The notes under the pieces: generated by a model
Seen by the model: the letters and a program-made list of their open reading frames with translations, nothing else
The model's database searches: none
What the model was told of the DNA's origin: nothing
Translations under genes and position numbers: made by a program
Assembly (NCBI RefSeq): GCF_028898845.1
Contig: NZ_CP118574.1
Location: 6,049,001 to 6,113,000 of the forward strand
Source: Streptomyces sp. WZ-12
GTDB lineage: Bacteria; Actinomycetota; Actinomycetes; Streptomycetales; Streptomycetaceae
Direction of reading: 5' to 3'
Length of the DNA stretch: 64,000 nt
Shown here: piece by piece, positions 1-9,101 of the stretch
Layout: each line of letters opens with the position of its first letter
Position numbering within the stretch: the stretch's first letter is position 1

Positions 1-126
1 CTGTTCGAGGCGGCCGGCGACGACACCGCCAGGATGCGCGCCGTGATCGACCAGATCGCCGCGCTCACCGACGCCTCGGCGCGTAGTCTTCACGCCCGCC
101 TCACGCGTCCCCCTGGTAACGGTTAG
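1..126 (+). CDS. dgt: dGTP triphosphohydrolase, C-terminal end (partial)
   Basis: Only the last 41 codons are in the window. The frame is open from base 1 and stops with TAG at 124-126. The peptide contains [15 protein letters not shown] and then HARL, which matches the C-terminal helix of actinobacterial HD-domain dGTPases; none of the catalytic HD residues are inside the window. Those enzymes hydrolyse dGTP to deoxyguanosine and triphosphate. Finding it two genes upstream of dnaG fits the usual Streptomyces order. The call rests on the short tail plus context, so it is probable rather than certain. Confidence 0.72.
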   Translation: MFEAAGDDTARMRAVIDQIAALTDASARSLHARLTRPPGNG

Positions 127-394
127 GGCAACCCTGGGTGACCCTTGGGGGGCAGCCCCTCTTCCCCCCTCACGCTCCGTGCGGGACCCTCGTCCACGCA
201 CCGGCGCAACGGAACCCGAAGACCGCCCGGCGCATCAAGGCAACGACACACCAACAGAGCGACACACCAACGAAGCGATGCGTCAAGGAAGCGAGGAGGA
301 AACGGGGAGCAGCGCATACGGGGGCACCAACGGGGGGCATCAACGGGGGCGTTCACGGACGCGGACGTACGGCACCGCAACGAGGAGGAAGCAA

Positions 395-1657
395 GTGGTC
401 GACGCACACCAGACGTTCGTCATCGTCGGGGGTGGACTGGCCGGGGCCAAGGCCGCGGAGACACTCCGCGCGGAAGGCTTCACCGGCCGGGTGATCCTCA
501 TCTGTGACGAGCGCGACCACCCCTACGAGCGCCCCCCGCTGTCCAAGGGGTACCTGCTCGGCAAGGACGAGCGGGACAGCGTCTTCGTCCATGAACCGGC
601 CTTCTACGCCCAGGCCCGGATCGAGCTCCACCTGGGCCAGCCCGCCGTCCACTTGGACCCCGCGGGCCGCACCGTCCGGCTGGGCGACGGCACCCTGATC
701 GCCTACGACAAGCTGCTGCTGGCCACCGGCGCCGAACCCCGCCGCCTGGACGTCCCCGGCACCGGCCTGGCCGGCGTGCACCACCTCCGCCGCCTCGCCC
801 ACGCCGAACGGCTCCGCGGTGTGCTCGCCTCCCTGGGCCGCGACAACGGGCACCTCGTCATCGCCGGCGCCGGCTGGATCGGCCTCGAAGTCGCCGCCGC
901 GGCCCGCACCTACGGCGCCGAGGTCACCATCATCGAGCCCGAGCCGACGCCCCTGCACGGCATCCTCGGGCCCGAACTCGGCGCCCTGTTCACCGACTTG
1001 CACGGCGAACACGGCGTCCGCTTCCACTTCGGCGCGCGCCTGACCGAGATCGTCGGCCAGGACGGCATGGTGGTCTCGGTCCGCACCGACGACGGCGAGG
1101 AACACCCCGCCCACGACGTGCTCGCCGCCATCGGCGCGGCCCCCCGCACCGCCCTCGCCGAACAGGCCGGCCTGGCCGTCGTCGACCGCGCCGACGGCGG
1201 CGGCATCGCCGTCGACGCCGCGCTGCGCACCTCCGACCCGTACATCTACGCCGCCGGCGACGTGGCCGCCGCCGACCACCCCCTGTTGGACACCCGGCTG
1301 CGCGTCGAGCACTGGGCCAACGCCCTCAACGGCGGCCCGGCGGCCGCCCGCGCCATGCTCGGCCAGGACATCAGCTACGACCGCGTCCCGTACTTCTTCT
1401 CCGACCAGTACGACCTCGGCATGGAGTACTCCGGCTACGCCCCGCCCGGCTCCTACGACCAGGTCGTCTGCCGCGGCGACGTCGCCAAGCGGGAGTTCAC
1501 CGCCTTCTGGCTCCACCAGGGCCGCGTGCTGGCCGGCATGAACGTCAACGTCTGGGACGTCGCCGGGCCGATCCAGCAACTCATCCGCTCCGGCGCCCCG
1601 TTGGACCCCGACAAGCTGGCCGATCCGACCATTCCGCTGACGGCCCTGCTGACGTAG
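395..1657 (+). CDS. FAD-dependent NAD(P)H oxidoreductase, ferredoxin-reductase-like
   Basis: The 420-residue protein is a two-dinucleotide-fold flavoprotein of the rubredoxin/ferredoxin reductase family, which moves electrons from NAD(P)H to a small iron-sulfur partner. An FAD-binding glycine motif sits at the N-terminus (VIVGGGLAGAKAAETL). YDKLLLATGA follows in the middle, then a second NAD(P)-binding motif (VIAGAGWIGLEVAAAA), then IYAAGDVA, which contacts FAD. The last ~85 residues match the reductase C-terminal domain. I chose the GTG at 395 because GAGGAGG lies just upstream and the fold begins immediately; an open frame continues upstream but is low-complexity. No ferredoxin or P450 gene is adjacent, so the partner is unknown. 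Confidence 0.9.
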   Translation: MVDAHQTFVIVGGGLAGAKAAETLRAEGFTGRVILICDERDHPYERPPLSKGYLLGKDERDSVFVHEPAFYAQARIELHLGQPAVHLDPAGRTVRLGDGTLIAYDKLLLATGAEPRRLDVPGTGLAGVHHLRRLAHAERLRGVLASLGRDNGHLVIAGAGWIGLEVAAAARTYGAEVTIIEPEPTPLHGILGPELGALFTDLHGEHGVRFHFGARLTEIVGQDGMVVSVRTDDGEEHPAHDVLAAIGAAPRTALAEQAGLAVVDRADGGGIAVDAALRTSDPYIYAAGDVAAADHPLLDTRLRVEHWANALNGGPAAARAMLGQDISYDRVPYFFSDQYDLGMEYSGYAPPGSYDQVVCRGDVAKREFTAFWLHQGRVLAGMNVNVWDVAGPIQQLIRSGAPLDPDKLADPTIPLTALLT

Positions 1658-1666
1658 CGTGCCCGT

Positions 1667-2692
1667 ATGAGCGAAGGCCCCACCCGCCCCACCGGTCCCG
1701 CTGACAGCGACCCACCGGTGGTCGACGACACCGGCGCCCCGGCCGTCACCCTCGACGACGTCCGGGACGCCGCCCGGCGACTGGCGGGCGTGGCCCACCG
1801 CACCCCGGTGCTGCGCTCGCGCACCCTCGACGCGCGCACCGGCACCGAGGCGTTCCTCAAGTGCGAGAACTTCCAACGCATCGGCGCCTTCAAGTTCCGC
1901 GGCGCCTACCACGCCCTGGCCCGCCTCACCCCCGAGCAACGGGCCCGCGGCGTCGTCGCCCACTCCTCCGGCAACCACGCCCAGGCCCTCGCCCTCGCCG
2001 CCCGCGAACTCGGCACCCACGCCGTCCTCGTGATGCCTGAGGACGCCCCGCGCAGCAAACGGGACGCCACCGCCGGCTACGGTGCCGAGATCGTCAGCTA
2101 CGACCGCTACACCCAGGACCGCGCCGCCGTCAGCGGCCGCCTCGCCCAGGAGCGCGGCCTGACCCTGATCCCCCCGTACGACCACCCGCACGTCATCGCC
2201 GGACAGGGCACCGCGGCGCTGGAGCTCATCGAGGAGACCGGCCCGCTCGACGCCCTCCTGGTACCCGTCGGCGGCGGCGGGCTGATGGCCGGCTGCGCCA
2301 CCGCCGCCACCGCCCTGGTCCCCGGCATCCGCATGATCGGCGTCGAGCCCGAGGCCGGCGACGACACCCGCCGCTCCCTGGCCGCCGGCCACCGCGTCAC
2401 CATCCCGGTGCCCCGCACCATCGCCGACGGCCAGGCCGTCGACACCCCCGGCGCCCTGACCTTCCCGATCAACCAGCGGCTGGTCGACTCCGTGGTCCTG
2501 GTCACCGACGACGAGATCCGCGCCGCCATGGCCTTCGCCTTCGAACGCCTCAAGATCGTCATCGAGCCCAGCGGCGCCACCGGCCTCGCCGCCCTGCTCG
2601 CCGGCCGTCTGGACCCCCTCCCGGCCCGCACCGGCGTGCTCGTCTCCGGCGGCAACATCGGCCTGCCGCGCTTCCTGGAACTGCTCGGCTGA
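1667..2692 (+). CDS. Threonine/serine dehydratase-like PLP enzyme
   Basis: This is a 341-residue fold-type II PLP enzyme of the threonine ammonia-lyase (IlvA/TdcB) and serine racemase family. These enzymes deaminate L-threonine or L-serine to 2-oxobutyrate or pyruvate. The PLP lysine is K76 in FKFRGAYHAL. The substrate-binding loop is SSGNHAQALA near residue 100, and the phosphate loop is VPVGGGGLMAG. It ends after the catalytic domain, so it lacks the C-terminal ACT-type domain of biosynthetic IlvA and looks like the short catabolic type. It starts only 9 bases after the flavoprotein stop, so the two are probably co-transcribed. Substrate preference cannot be read from the sequence. Confidence 0.88.
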   Translation: MSEGPTRPTGPADSDPPVVDDTGAPAVTLDDVRDAARRLAGVAHRTPVLRSRTLDARTGTEAFLKCENFQRIGAFKFRGAYHALARLTPEQRARGVVAHSSGNHAQALALAARELGTHAVLVMPEDAPRSKRDATAGYGAEIVSYDRYTQDRAAVSGRLAQERGLTLIPPYDHPHVIAGQGTAALELIEETGPLDALLVPVGGGGLMAGCATAATALVPGIRMIGVEPEAGDDTRRSLAAGHRVTIPVPRTIADGQAVDTPGALTFPINQRLVDSVVLVTDDEIRAAMAFAFERLKIVIEPSGATGLAALLAGRLDPLPARTGVLVSGGNIGLPRFLELLG

Positions 2693-2770
2693 GCCGCCCC
2701 ACCACCGATGAAGATCCGCTGCGGGGTCCGCCCGCCGGGAGCTGTCGTACCTCCCCCGTAGAATTCACCC

Positions 2771-4678
2771 GTGGCAGGCAGGATCAACGATGACGATGTG
2801 AAGGCGGTGCGGGACGCGGTCCCGATCGACGCCGTCGTGTCCGAGTACCTCCAGCTCCGCAACGCCGGCGGTGGCAATCTCAAGGGCCTGTGCCCCTTCC
2901 ACGACGAGAAGTCCCCCTCCTTCCACGTCAGTCCCGCCAAGGGGCTCTACCACTGCTTCGGCTGCCAGGAGGGCGGCGACACCGTCGACTTCATCATGAA
3001 GATCGACCACCTCTCGTTCGCCGAGACCATCGAGCGCCTCGCCGCCCAGGCCGGCATCACCCTCCGCTACGAGGAGGGCGGCTACACCCCCGGCCGCCAG
3101 CAGGGCGAGCGCACCCGCCTCGTCGAGGCCCACAAGGCCGCCGCCCAGTTCTACACCGAGCAACTCGACGGCCCCGAGGCCGAGATCGCCCGCAGGTTCC
3201 TCGCCGAGCGCGGCTTCGAGCAGGCCCACGCCCAGCACTTCGGCATCGGCTACAGCCCCGCCGGCTGGGACCACCTCACCCGCTTCCTGCGCGGCCGCGG
3301 CTTCAGCGACAAGGAGCTCGTCCTCTCCGGCCTCGCCCAGGAGGGCCGCCGCGGCCCCATCGACCGCTTCCGCGGCCGCCTGATGTGGCCGATCCGCGAC
3401 ATCTCCGGCGAGGTCGTCGGCTTCGGCGCCCGCAAGCTGCGCGACGACGACAACGGCCCCAAGTACCTCAACACCCCCGAGACCCCGCTCTACCGCAAGT
3501 CCCAGGTCCTGTACGGCATCGACCTCGCCAAGAAGGAGATCGCCAAGACCAACCGCGCGGTGGTCGTCGAGGGCTACACCGACGTCATGGCCTGCCACCT
3601 CGCCGGCGTCACCACCGCCATCGCCACCTGCGGCACCGCCTTCGGCGAGGGCCACATCAAGATCCTCCGTCGGCTGCTGATGGACAACTCCGGCTCCGAG
3701 GTGGTCTTCACCTTCGACGGCGACGCCGCCGGCCAGAAGGCCGCCCTGCGCGCCTTCGAGGACGACCAGAAGTTCGCCGCCGAGACCTCCATCGCCATCT
3801 CCCCGGGCGGCATGGACCCCTGCGACCTGCGGCTGGCCGAGGGCGACCACGCCGTCGCCACCCTCGTCGAATCCCGCACCCCGCTCTTCGCCTTCGCCCT
3901 GCGCTCCATCGTGACCCGCTACAACCTCGACACCGAGGAGGGCCGGATCGCCGCCGTCGAGGAGGCCGTCCCGGTCGTCGCCGCCATCAAGGACCGCGGC
4001 CTGCGCGACCGTTACGCCATCCGTCTCGTCGGCCTCGTGGGCATCACCAGCCAGGCCGAGGAGCAGGCCATCGTCCGCCGGGTGCGCGGCCTGGCCCGCA
4101 GCCGCGACGACCGGTCCCCCCAGGCCCCCGCCCGCGCCGCCGCCCGCGGCCCCGCCGGCCCCACCGCGCCCGCCCCCACCACCCAGCAGCGCGGCCCGGC
4201 CCTCAACCTCCGCAGCCCCGCCCGCATGGTCGAGCGCGAGCTGCTCAAGCTGGCCCTCCAGCGCCCCGACCTGGTCGCCCCCACCTTCGACGCCTACGGT
4301 GCCGACGAGTTCACCGCGCCCCCGTACGCCGTGGTCCGCCAGTGCATCCAGGAGGCCGGCGGGGTGTCCGCCGCGGACGCCGACTACACCGCCCGCATCA
4401 TGGACGCCGCCCCCGACGACACCATCCGCTCCATGATCACCGAGCTCTCCGTCGAGCCGCTGCACACCCGCCGCGACCCCGATCCGGCCTACGCCGGTGA
4501 GCAGTTGGTGCGCGTCCGCATGGCCGCCGTCGACGCCCGGATCGCCAGCCTGGAGGGCGCCGCCCGCCGCTGCGAGCTCCTGGGCGACCACGAGGGCGCC
4601 GCCGCCGTCCACAAGGAAGCCTGGGTCCTCCAGCAGTACGGCCAGACCCTCCGCGAACGCGGCGCCGCCGCCCTCTAG
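2771..4678 (+). CDS. dnaG: DNA primase DnaG
   Basis: The 635-residue protein makes RNA primers at the replication fork and works with the DnaB helicase. The N-terminal CHC2 zinc finger is complete (C41, H44, C62, C65, within CPFHDEKSPSFH and HCFGCQ). The catalytic core follows, then a Toprim domain with VVVEGYTDVMA (E267) and FTFDGDAAG (D316, D318), which bind the catalytic metal. A Pro/Ala-rich linker near residues 450-480 leads to a helical C-terminal helicase-binding domain. The start is the GTG at 2771, giving VAGRINDDDVK as in other actinobacterial primases; no strong ribosome binding site is visible. Its place upstream of an hrd-type sigma gene is the usual Streptomyces arrangement. Confidence 0.97.
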   Translation: MAGRINDDDVKAVRDAVPIDAVVSEYLQLRNAGGGNLKGLCPFHDEKSPSFHVSPAKGLYHCFGCQEGGDTVDFIMKIDHLSFAETIERLAAQAGITLRYEEGGYTPGRQQGERTRLVEAHKAAAQFYTEQLDGPEAEIARRFLAERGFEQAHAQHFGIGYSPAGWDHLTRFLRGRGFSDKELVLSGLAQEGRRGPIDRFRGRLMWPIRDISGEVVGFGARKLRDDDNGPKYLNTPETPLYRKSQVLYGIDLAKKEIAKTNRAVVVEGYTDVMACHLAGVTTAIATCGTAFGEGHIKILRRLLMDNSGSEVVFTFDGDAAGQKAALRAFEDDQKFAAETSIAISPGGMDPCDLRLAEGDHAVATLVESRTPLFAFALRSIVTRYNLDTEEGRIAAVEEAVPVVAAIKDRGLRDRYAIRLVGLVGITSQAEEQAIVRRVRGLARSRDDRSPQAPARAAARGPAGPTAPAPTTQQRGPALNLRSPARMVERELLKLALQRPDLVAPTFDAYGADEFTAPPYAVVRQCIQEAGGVSAADADYTARIMDAAPDDTIRSMITELSVEPLHTRRDPDPAYAGEQLVRVRMAAVDARIASLEGAARRCELLGDHEGAAAVHKEAWVLQQYGQTLRERGAAAL

Positions 4679-5041
4679 GGCGTATTGCCCTGTGAGGCCA
4701 GGGCCGGCCCCGGCCAAGGCCCGTGCGCCAGGCCCCAGTTGCTCCCGCCCCACCCGCACCCCGGGCCCCGCTGCCCCCGCCCGGAACCTCCGGGTAGCGA
4801 ACTGGTCACGGACCGGACTCAAAAAGTGCCCGCACGCCCCTCGTGCGGCCACGTGTCGTACTCCACACTGAGGAGCGGTGCCTCACGTCCCCGGAGCGCG
4901 GCGCATCCGCCCGCACGCCCCGCCATGCGGTCCGTGAGCCCCCGCGCAGCCGCTCGTGACGCGGGGCGGACGCGGCGGCTCGGTCGCCTCCGCCCCGGTC
5001 CTCGTGCCGCCCCAGCCGCGATCATCCTGGAGGTCGCCCCC

Positions 5042-6232
5042 GTGCAGACCCGGACCCTCTCCGCCGCACCTGCCGGCGGCGCACCGACCGCACCACCTGA
5101 TACCGGCCTCTTGACCGTGCCGGTCACCGTGCCCCAACAGCCCGAACCCCCGGCCGCCGAACTCCTCACCACGGAACCAGCCCAGGACCCGCCCGAACCC
5201 TCCGCCTCACGGGACACCGGGGACACGGAGGGCGCCGGAGACATCGTGGCCACCGGAGACACCACGGCCACCGAGGACACCAGCGACACCGAGGACGCCG
5301 CCCCCCGACCCGACACCGGCGGCCCCTCCTCCGACCTCTTCCGCCAGTACCTCCGCGAAATCGGCCGGATCCCCCTGCTCAGCGCCGCCGAGGAGGTCGA
5401 CCTGGCCCGCCGCGTCGAGGCCGGCCTGTTCGCCGAGGAGAAACTCACCCACACCCCCGACCTCGACTCCCAACTCGCCCACGACCTCGACACATTGGTC
5501 GTCCGCGGCCGCATCGCCAAGCGCCGCCTGATCGAGTCCAACCTCCGCCTGGTGGTCTCCGTCGCCAAGCGCTACGTCGGCCGCGGCCTGACCATGCTCG
5601 ACCTCGTCCAGGAGGGCAACCTCGGCCTGATCCGCGCCGTCGAGAAGTTCGACTACGCCCGCGGCTACAAGTTCTCCACCTACGCGACCTGGTGGATCCG
5701 CCAGGCCATGTCCCGCGCCCTCGCCGACCAGGCCCGCACCATCCGCGTCCCCGTCCACGTCGTCGAACTGATCAACCGCGTCGTCCGCGTCCAGCGCCGC
5801 ATGCTCCAGGAACGCGGCTACGAACCCACCCCCGAAGAGGTCGCCGCCCACCTCGGACTCACCCCCGAACGCGTGACCGACGTCCTGCGGCTGGCCCAGG
5901 AACCGGTCTCCCTGCACGCCCCCGTCGGCGAGGAGGACGACGTCGCCCTCGGCGACCTCATCGAGGACGGCGACGCCGCCTCACCCGTCGAGACCGCCGC
6001 GTTCCTGCTGCTCCGCGAACACCTCGACGCGGTCCTCTCCACCCTCGCCGAACGCGAACGCAAGGTCGTCCAGCTCCGCTACGGCCTCGTCGACGGCCGC
6101 CCCCGCACCCTGGAGGAGATCGGCCGGATCTTCGGCGTCACCCGCGAACGCATCCGCCAGATCGAGTCCAAGACTCTCGGCAAACTCCGCGACCACGCCT
6201 TCGCCGACCAACTCCGCGGCTACCTCGACTGA
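5042..6232 (+). CDS. hrdA: RNA polymerase principal-type sigma factor, HrdA-like
   Basis: The 396-residue sigma-70 factor recruits core RNA polymerase to promoters. A variable acidic, Thr/Asp-rich N-terminus of about 95 residues precedes region 1.2 ([16 protein letters not shown]). Region 2 carries [35 protein letters not shown] and the -10-reading [15 protein letters not shown]. Region 3 and then region 4 follow, with the -35-reading helix-turn-helix [23 protein letters not shown] at 5042 is chosen because TGGAGG sits 9-14 bases upstream; the frame is open further upstream without plausible sequence. Location behind dnaG and the length (from memory equal to S. coelicolor HrdA) support hrdA rather than hrdB, which is longer. 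HrdC or HrdD remain less likely alternatives. Confidence 0.87.
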   Translation: MQTRTLSAAPAGGAPTAPPDTGLLTVPVTVPQQPEPPAAELLTTEPAQDPPEPSASRDTGDTEGAGDIVATGDTTATEDTSDTEDAAPRPDTGGPSSDLFRQYLREIGRIPLLSAAEEVDLARRVEAGLFAEEKLTHTPDLDSQLAHDLDTLVVRGRIAKRRLIESNLRLVVSVAKRYVGRGLTMLDLVQEGNLGLIRAVEKFDYARGYKFSTYATWWIRQAMSRALADQARTIRVPVHVVELINRVVRVQRRMLQERGYEPTPEEVAAHLGLTPERVTDVLRLAQEPVSLHAPVGEEDDVALGDLIEDGDAASPVETAAFLLLREHLDAVLSTLAERERKVVQLRYGLVDGRPRTLEEIGRIFGVTRERIRQIESKTLGKLRDHAFADQLRGYLD

Positions 6233-6248
6233 CCGGCCACCGGCCCGC

Positions 6249-7700
6249 TCAGCCCTCCCGCTGGAACGCCCCCGGATGCGTCTCGTCCCGCACCGCCACG
6301 TACTGCTGCCGCACGGCCTGCCACACCGGCAGCTGGTCACCCGGCTCGAAGACCTGGCTCGCCGCCGCCGGCCACCGCGGCGGCTCCGGGTACGTCGCAC
6401 CGCCCTCCGCACCGGCGTGCGCCACCTGCCACGCCCACGCCGCCTGCCGGGCCGCGCCCAGCGCCGCGTACTCGGCCGGCTGCGGCACCACGACCTGCGC
6501 CCCGAACAGCCCCGGCGCGGCCACCTGCACCGCACCCAACTCCGCCGCCGCCCCCAACAGGAACACCCGGCGCACCGCCACCCCCCGCCCGCGCAGCACG
6601 TCCAACGCGTCCGCGAGCCCGCACAGCATGCCCTCCACGGCCGCCCGCGCCAGATGCTCCGGCTTCATGCTCTCCCGCCGCATCCCGTGCAACGAGCCCG
6701 CGGTGTGCGGCAGATGAGGCGTCCGCTCGCCCTCCAGATACGGCAACATCACCATCCCGTACGCCCCCGGCGACGACGTGAGCGCCAGCTCCGACAGCCC
6801 CGCCAGATCCGTCCCCAGCATCTCCGCCGTCCCGCGCAACACCCGCACCGCGTTGGTGGTGTGCACCACCGGCAGATGCCGCCCGGTCGCGTCCGCGAAC
6901 GACGTGATCGTCCCGCTCGGATCCGCCAACGCCTCCTCATGGATGGCGAACACCGACCCCGAGGCCCCCAGCGACACCACCGCATCGCCCACCCCGACGC
7001 CCAGCCCGAACGCCGCCGCCATCGTCTCGCCGGTCCCCGCCGAGATCAGCAGCCCCTCCGGCGTGAAACCCGCCGTCCCCGACGGCCCCAGCACCTCCGG
7101 CAACCGCACCTGGTGCCCGAGCGCCAGCTCCACCAGATCCGGCCGGTACGCGCCGCTCGCCGCCGACCAGTAACCGGTCGTCGAGGCCCCGCCCCGATCC
7201 GTGGTCCGCCGCGCCGGCCGCCCCAGCAACTGCCACGCCAACCAGTCGTGCGGCTGCATGACCTCTGCGATCCGCGCCGCCTGCGCCGGCTCGTTCCGCG
7301 CCAACCACCGCAACTTCGTCACCGGGTGCTGCGCCTGCGGCACCGCCCCCACGGCCTGCGCCCACGCGGCCCGCCCGCCCAGCGCATCCACCAGGTCAGC
7401 CGCCGAACTCTGCGCCCGCTTGTCGTTGCCCACCAGCGCCGGCCGCACCGGATCGCCCTCGACGTCCAACGCCAGCAGACCACCCTGCTGGGCCGAGACC
7501 CCGATGGCCTGCACGCCCTCCAGCAGCCCGTTCCCCGCGGCCTCCCCGAGTGACATCAGCCACGCCTGCGGATCGGCCTCCGGCCCCTTCTCCACGGGGT
7601 GCGGCGCGTACCCCTGCCTGATGACGGCACCCGTGTCCGCATCGCAGACGACGATCCGTGTGCTCTCGGACGAACTGTCCAACCCGGCGACTATCCCCAT
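6249..7700 (-). CDS. FGGY-family carbohydrate kinase (xylulokinase-like)
   Basis: The 483-residue protein has the actin-like FGGY kinase fold that phosphorylates sugars with ATP. It begins MGIVAGLDSSSESTRI (phosphate-1 loop). VSAQQGGLLALD and GNDKRAQ contribute the substrate site. DAVVSLGASGSVFAI is the phosphate-2 and adenosine region, and GAAAELGAVQ resembles the FGGY signature region near the end. Together these fit the xylulokinase branch best, but no xylose isomerase or transporter is adjacent, so the substrate is open. It converges on hrdA with only 16 bases between stops. The ATG at 7700 starts the fold directly. The YtxH-like gene upstream on the same strand ends 66 bases before it. 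Confidence 0.85.
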   Translation of the reverse strand: MGIVAGLDSSSESTRIVVCDADTGAVIRQGYAPHPVEKGPEADPQAWLMSLGEAAGNGLLEGVQAIGVSAQQGGLLALDVEGDPVRPALVGNDKRAQSSAADLVDALGGRAAWAQAVGAVPQAQHPVTKLRWLARNEPAQAARIAEVMQPHDWLAWQLLGRPARRTTDRGGASTTGYWSAASGAYRPDLVELALGHQVRLPEVLGPSGTAGFTPEGLLISAGTGETMAAAFGLGVGVGDAVVSLGASGSVFAIHEEALADPSGTITSFADATGRHLPVVHTTNAVRVLRGTAEMLGTDLAGLSELALTSSPGAYGMVMLPYLEGERTPHLPHTAGSLHGMRRESMKPEHLARAAVEGMLCGLADALDVLRGRGVAVRRVFLLGAAAELGAVQVAAPGLFGAQVVVPQPAEYAALGAARQAAWAWQVAHAGAEGGATYPEPPRWPAAASQVFEPGDQLPVWQAVRQQYVAVRDETHPGAFQREG

Positions 7701-7766
7701 GGCCCCAGATGATGCCCCATGCCGACCACGGGGAAAGCGTCAGGGTTTGCCCGCCGCCCCCCGAAC

Positions 7767-8066
7767 TCACGTATTGCTGGTGCCCCAGTCGTCCTCGTCG
7801 GCCGCCCGCTGCTCCCGCAGCGACAGCACCCGCTCCGCCACCGGCCCCGGCAACCGGTCCCCGACCTTCTCCGACACCGTCGCGAACGCCTTCGACGCGA
7901 CCTGCCGCCCGCCCAGCGCCGCCGCCTCGGCGGTGTTCCGCACCGCCGGGTTCTGCGCGATCCGCTGCGCCCCCTTCCGGAGCTGCTCGTACCGCTCCCG
8001 CCCGGACCGGGTGCCGAGCACGTAACCCACCGCCAGTCCCGCGACGAACGTGAGCCGGTAGCGCAT
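7767..8066 (-). CDS. Small YtxH-like membrane-anchored protein
   Basis: This 99-residue protein starts at the ATG 8066, which is preceded by AAAGGTGG, a good ribosome binding site. An N-terminal hydrophobic, glycine-rich segment (FVAGLAVGYVLGTRSGRERY) is the hallmark of YtxH-like envelope proteins. Amphipathic, alanine-rich helices follow (about residues 25-75), then a charged tail ending DEDDWGTSNT. YtxH-like proteins are associated with general stress and the cell surface, but no biochemical role is established. The open frame extends upstream into the tRNA genes; that part is not coding. Confidence 0.78.
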   Translation of the reverse strand: MRYRLTFVAGLAVGYVLGTRSGRERYEQLRKGAQRIAQNPAVRNTAEAAALGGRQVASKAFATVSEKVGDRLPGPVAERVLSLREQRAADEDDWGTSNT

Positions 8067-8279
8067 CGCTCCACCTTTCCCTTGCCGCTCGATCCCGTCG
8101 GTGCCGGCCGGCACCGACGCCGGGCTGGGCACCTGCCCACCGGCACGGACCACCCGCGGAAGAGCTGGTGGCGGTACCGATTGGCGGAGCACCCCCCTGC
8201 TTGCGCTAATGTATGTGTCGCAGCGAGCGCACGCCGTCCGGAGCCCCGGACAGCGATGCATTCGAGGCAAGCAGAGCAA

Positions 8280-8352
8280 TCCCCTGTAGCTCAATTGGCA
8301 GAGCAGCCGGCTGTTAACCGGCAGGTTACTGGTTCGAGTCCAGTCGGGGGAG
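8280..8352 (+). tRNA. tRNA-Asn (GTT), first copy
   Basis: A complete 73-nt cloverleaf can be drawn. The 7-bp acceptor stem (8280-8286 with 8345-8351) has one T-G pair. The D arm is GCTCAATTGGCAGAGC, the anticodon stem is GCCGG/CCGGC with GTT at 8313-8315, and the T arm contains GGTTCGAGTCC. The discriminator base is G8352. CCA is not encoded. It is followed after 5 bases by a nearly identical copy. Confidence 0.96.
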
Positions 8353-8357
8353 CTCAA

Positions 8358-8430
8358 TCCCCTGTAGCTCAATTGGCAGAGCATTCGGCTGTTAACCGGA
8401 GGGTTACTGGTTCGAGTCCAGTCGGGGGAG
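8358..8430 (+). tRNA. tRNA-Asn (GTT), second copy
   Basis: This 73-nt copy is nearly identical to the tRNA-Asn 5 bases upstream and has the same GTT anticodon (8391-8393). Differences lie in the anticodon stem (TTCGG/CCGGA, containing a T-G pair) and the adjacent variable region. Both copies probably come from one transcript, which ends at the strong terminator at 8441-8467. Confidence 0.96.
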
Positions 8431-8440
8431 CAGAGGAACG

Positions 8441-8467
8441 AGGACCCCGGAAGGGGTCCTTTTTCTT
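8441..8467 (+). terminator. Rho-independent terminator after the tRNA-Asn pair
   Basis: Arms AGGACCCC (8441-8448) and GGGGTCCT (8453-8460) pair perfectly around a GGAA tetraloop and run straight into a T-rich tract (TTTTCTT). This is one of the few canonical U-tract terminators in the window. Confidence 0.92.
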
Positions 8468-8608
8468 GCGTTCGGGAACCGAACCCCGCCTGATCCCAGT
8501 CCTCTTGGGCGTGCAAGGTCGCCCGACGGCAGCCCGCACGGGCAGCAGATCGTATGAGCGGCTATGCTGCGGCAGACGGCGCGCACAAATGTGCGCGACG
8601 CGCCGTGA

Positions 8609-8682
8609 GGGGCGGTAGCTCAGCCGGTTAGAGCAGCGGACTCATAATCCGTCGGCCGTGGGTTCGAGTCCCACCCGCCCCA
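8609..8682 (+). tRNA. tRNA-Met (CAT)
   Basis: A 74-nt cloverleaf has acceptor stem GGGGCGG/CCGCCCC (8609-8615 with 8675-8681), D arm GCTCAGCCGGTTAGAGC, anticodon loop CTCATAA with CAT, and T arm GTGGGTTCGAGTCCCAC. The discriminator is A8682. Unlike the Asn tRNAs, CCA is encoded directly after it (8683-8685). It does not have the unpaired 1-72 of an initiator tRNA, so elongator Met is the best call. A lysidine-modified Ile tRNA also reads CAT in the gene and is not strictly excluded. Confidence 0.9.
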
Positions 8683-8724
8683 CCACGGACCCCGGCGCAG
8701 AAACCTTGTGCCTGCGCAAACACC

Positions 8725-8763
8725 AAGACGGTGGTCATCGCACGAAGCGGTGACCACCGTCTT
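8725..8763 (+). terminator. Long hairpin terminator after tRNA-Met
   Basis: A perfect 13-bp stem, AAGACGGTGGTCA (8725-8737) with TGACCACCGTCTT (8751-8763), encloses a 13-nt loop about 40 bases after the tRNA. The A and T ends give it an incipient U tract on either strand, so it could also stop transcription from the right. Confidence 0.75.
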
Positions 8764-9101
8764 TGCGTTGCGATCGGGAACGCGGGGGTCTACAGGGGGC
8801 GGGCGTCCAACGCCTGGCCCGCGGGTCGGTGTCCGCGGGTGCCGGGCGCGCCTGTGCGGCGATGTCGCGCCCCGCGGGACCGGAGGGGGGCTTCGGGGTG
8901 GCCGGGGCGCCGTCAGGTGCGCGTCGGGGCGCCGGGCGGTTCCGTCGGTCGTGGGCGTCGATTCCGGCGACGTTGGGCAGCGGGCGCCCGAAGAGCGGGG
9001 CCCGCAACGCCCGGTGGGCGGCGAGGGGCCGAAAACCCCCTCAGGGGCGCCCACTTGGTGACGGAGCCCGCAGCCACGGCCCGGCGAACCGCCGGCGCCG
9101 G
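8764..9101. other. Intergenic stretch without a recognisable gene
   Basis: The 338 bases lie between the tRNA-Met terminator and the end of the GT2 gene. Open frames exist on both strands but encode Arg/Gly/Pro-rich peptides without a family resemblance or a credible ribosome binding site. No promoter or repeat stands out. Confidence 0.6.

Noticed and set aside
2765-4852. A 695-residue open frame opposite dnaG
   Set aside because: It is the Gly/Ala/Val-rich mirror of a high-GC gene and has no domain features, while dnaG on the other strand is unmistakable.
6249-7700. Naming the FGGY kinase xylB
   Set aside because: No xylose isomerase or xylose transporter is nearby, and FGGY kinases differ widely in substrate, so the symbol was left empty.
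8280-8700. tRNA genes as an integration site of a mobile element
   Set aside because: No integrase, no repeated tRNA 3' end downstream, and flanking genes are ordinary core genes.
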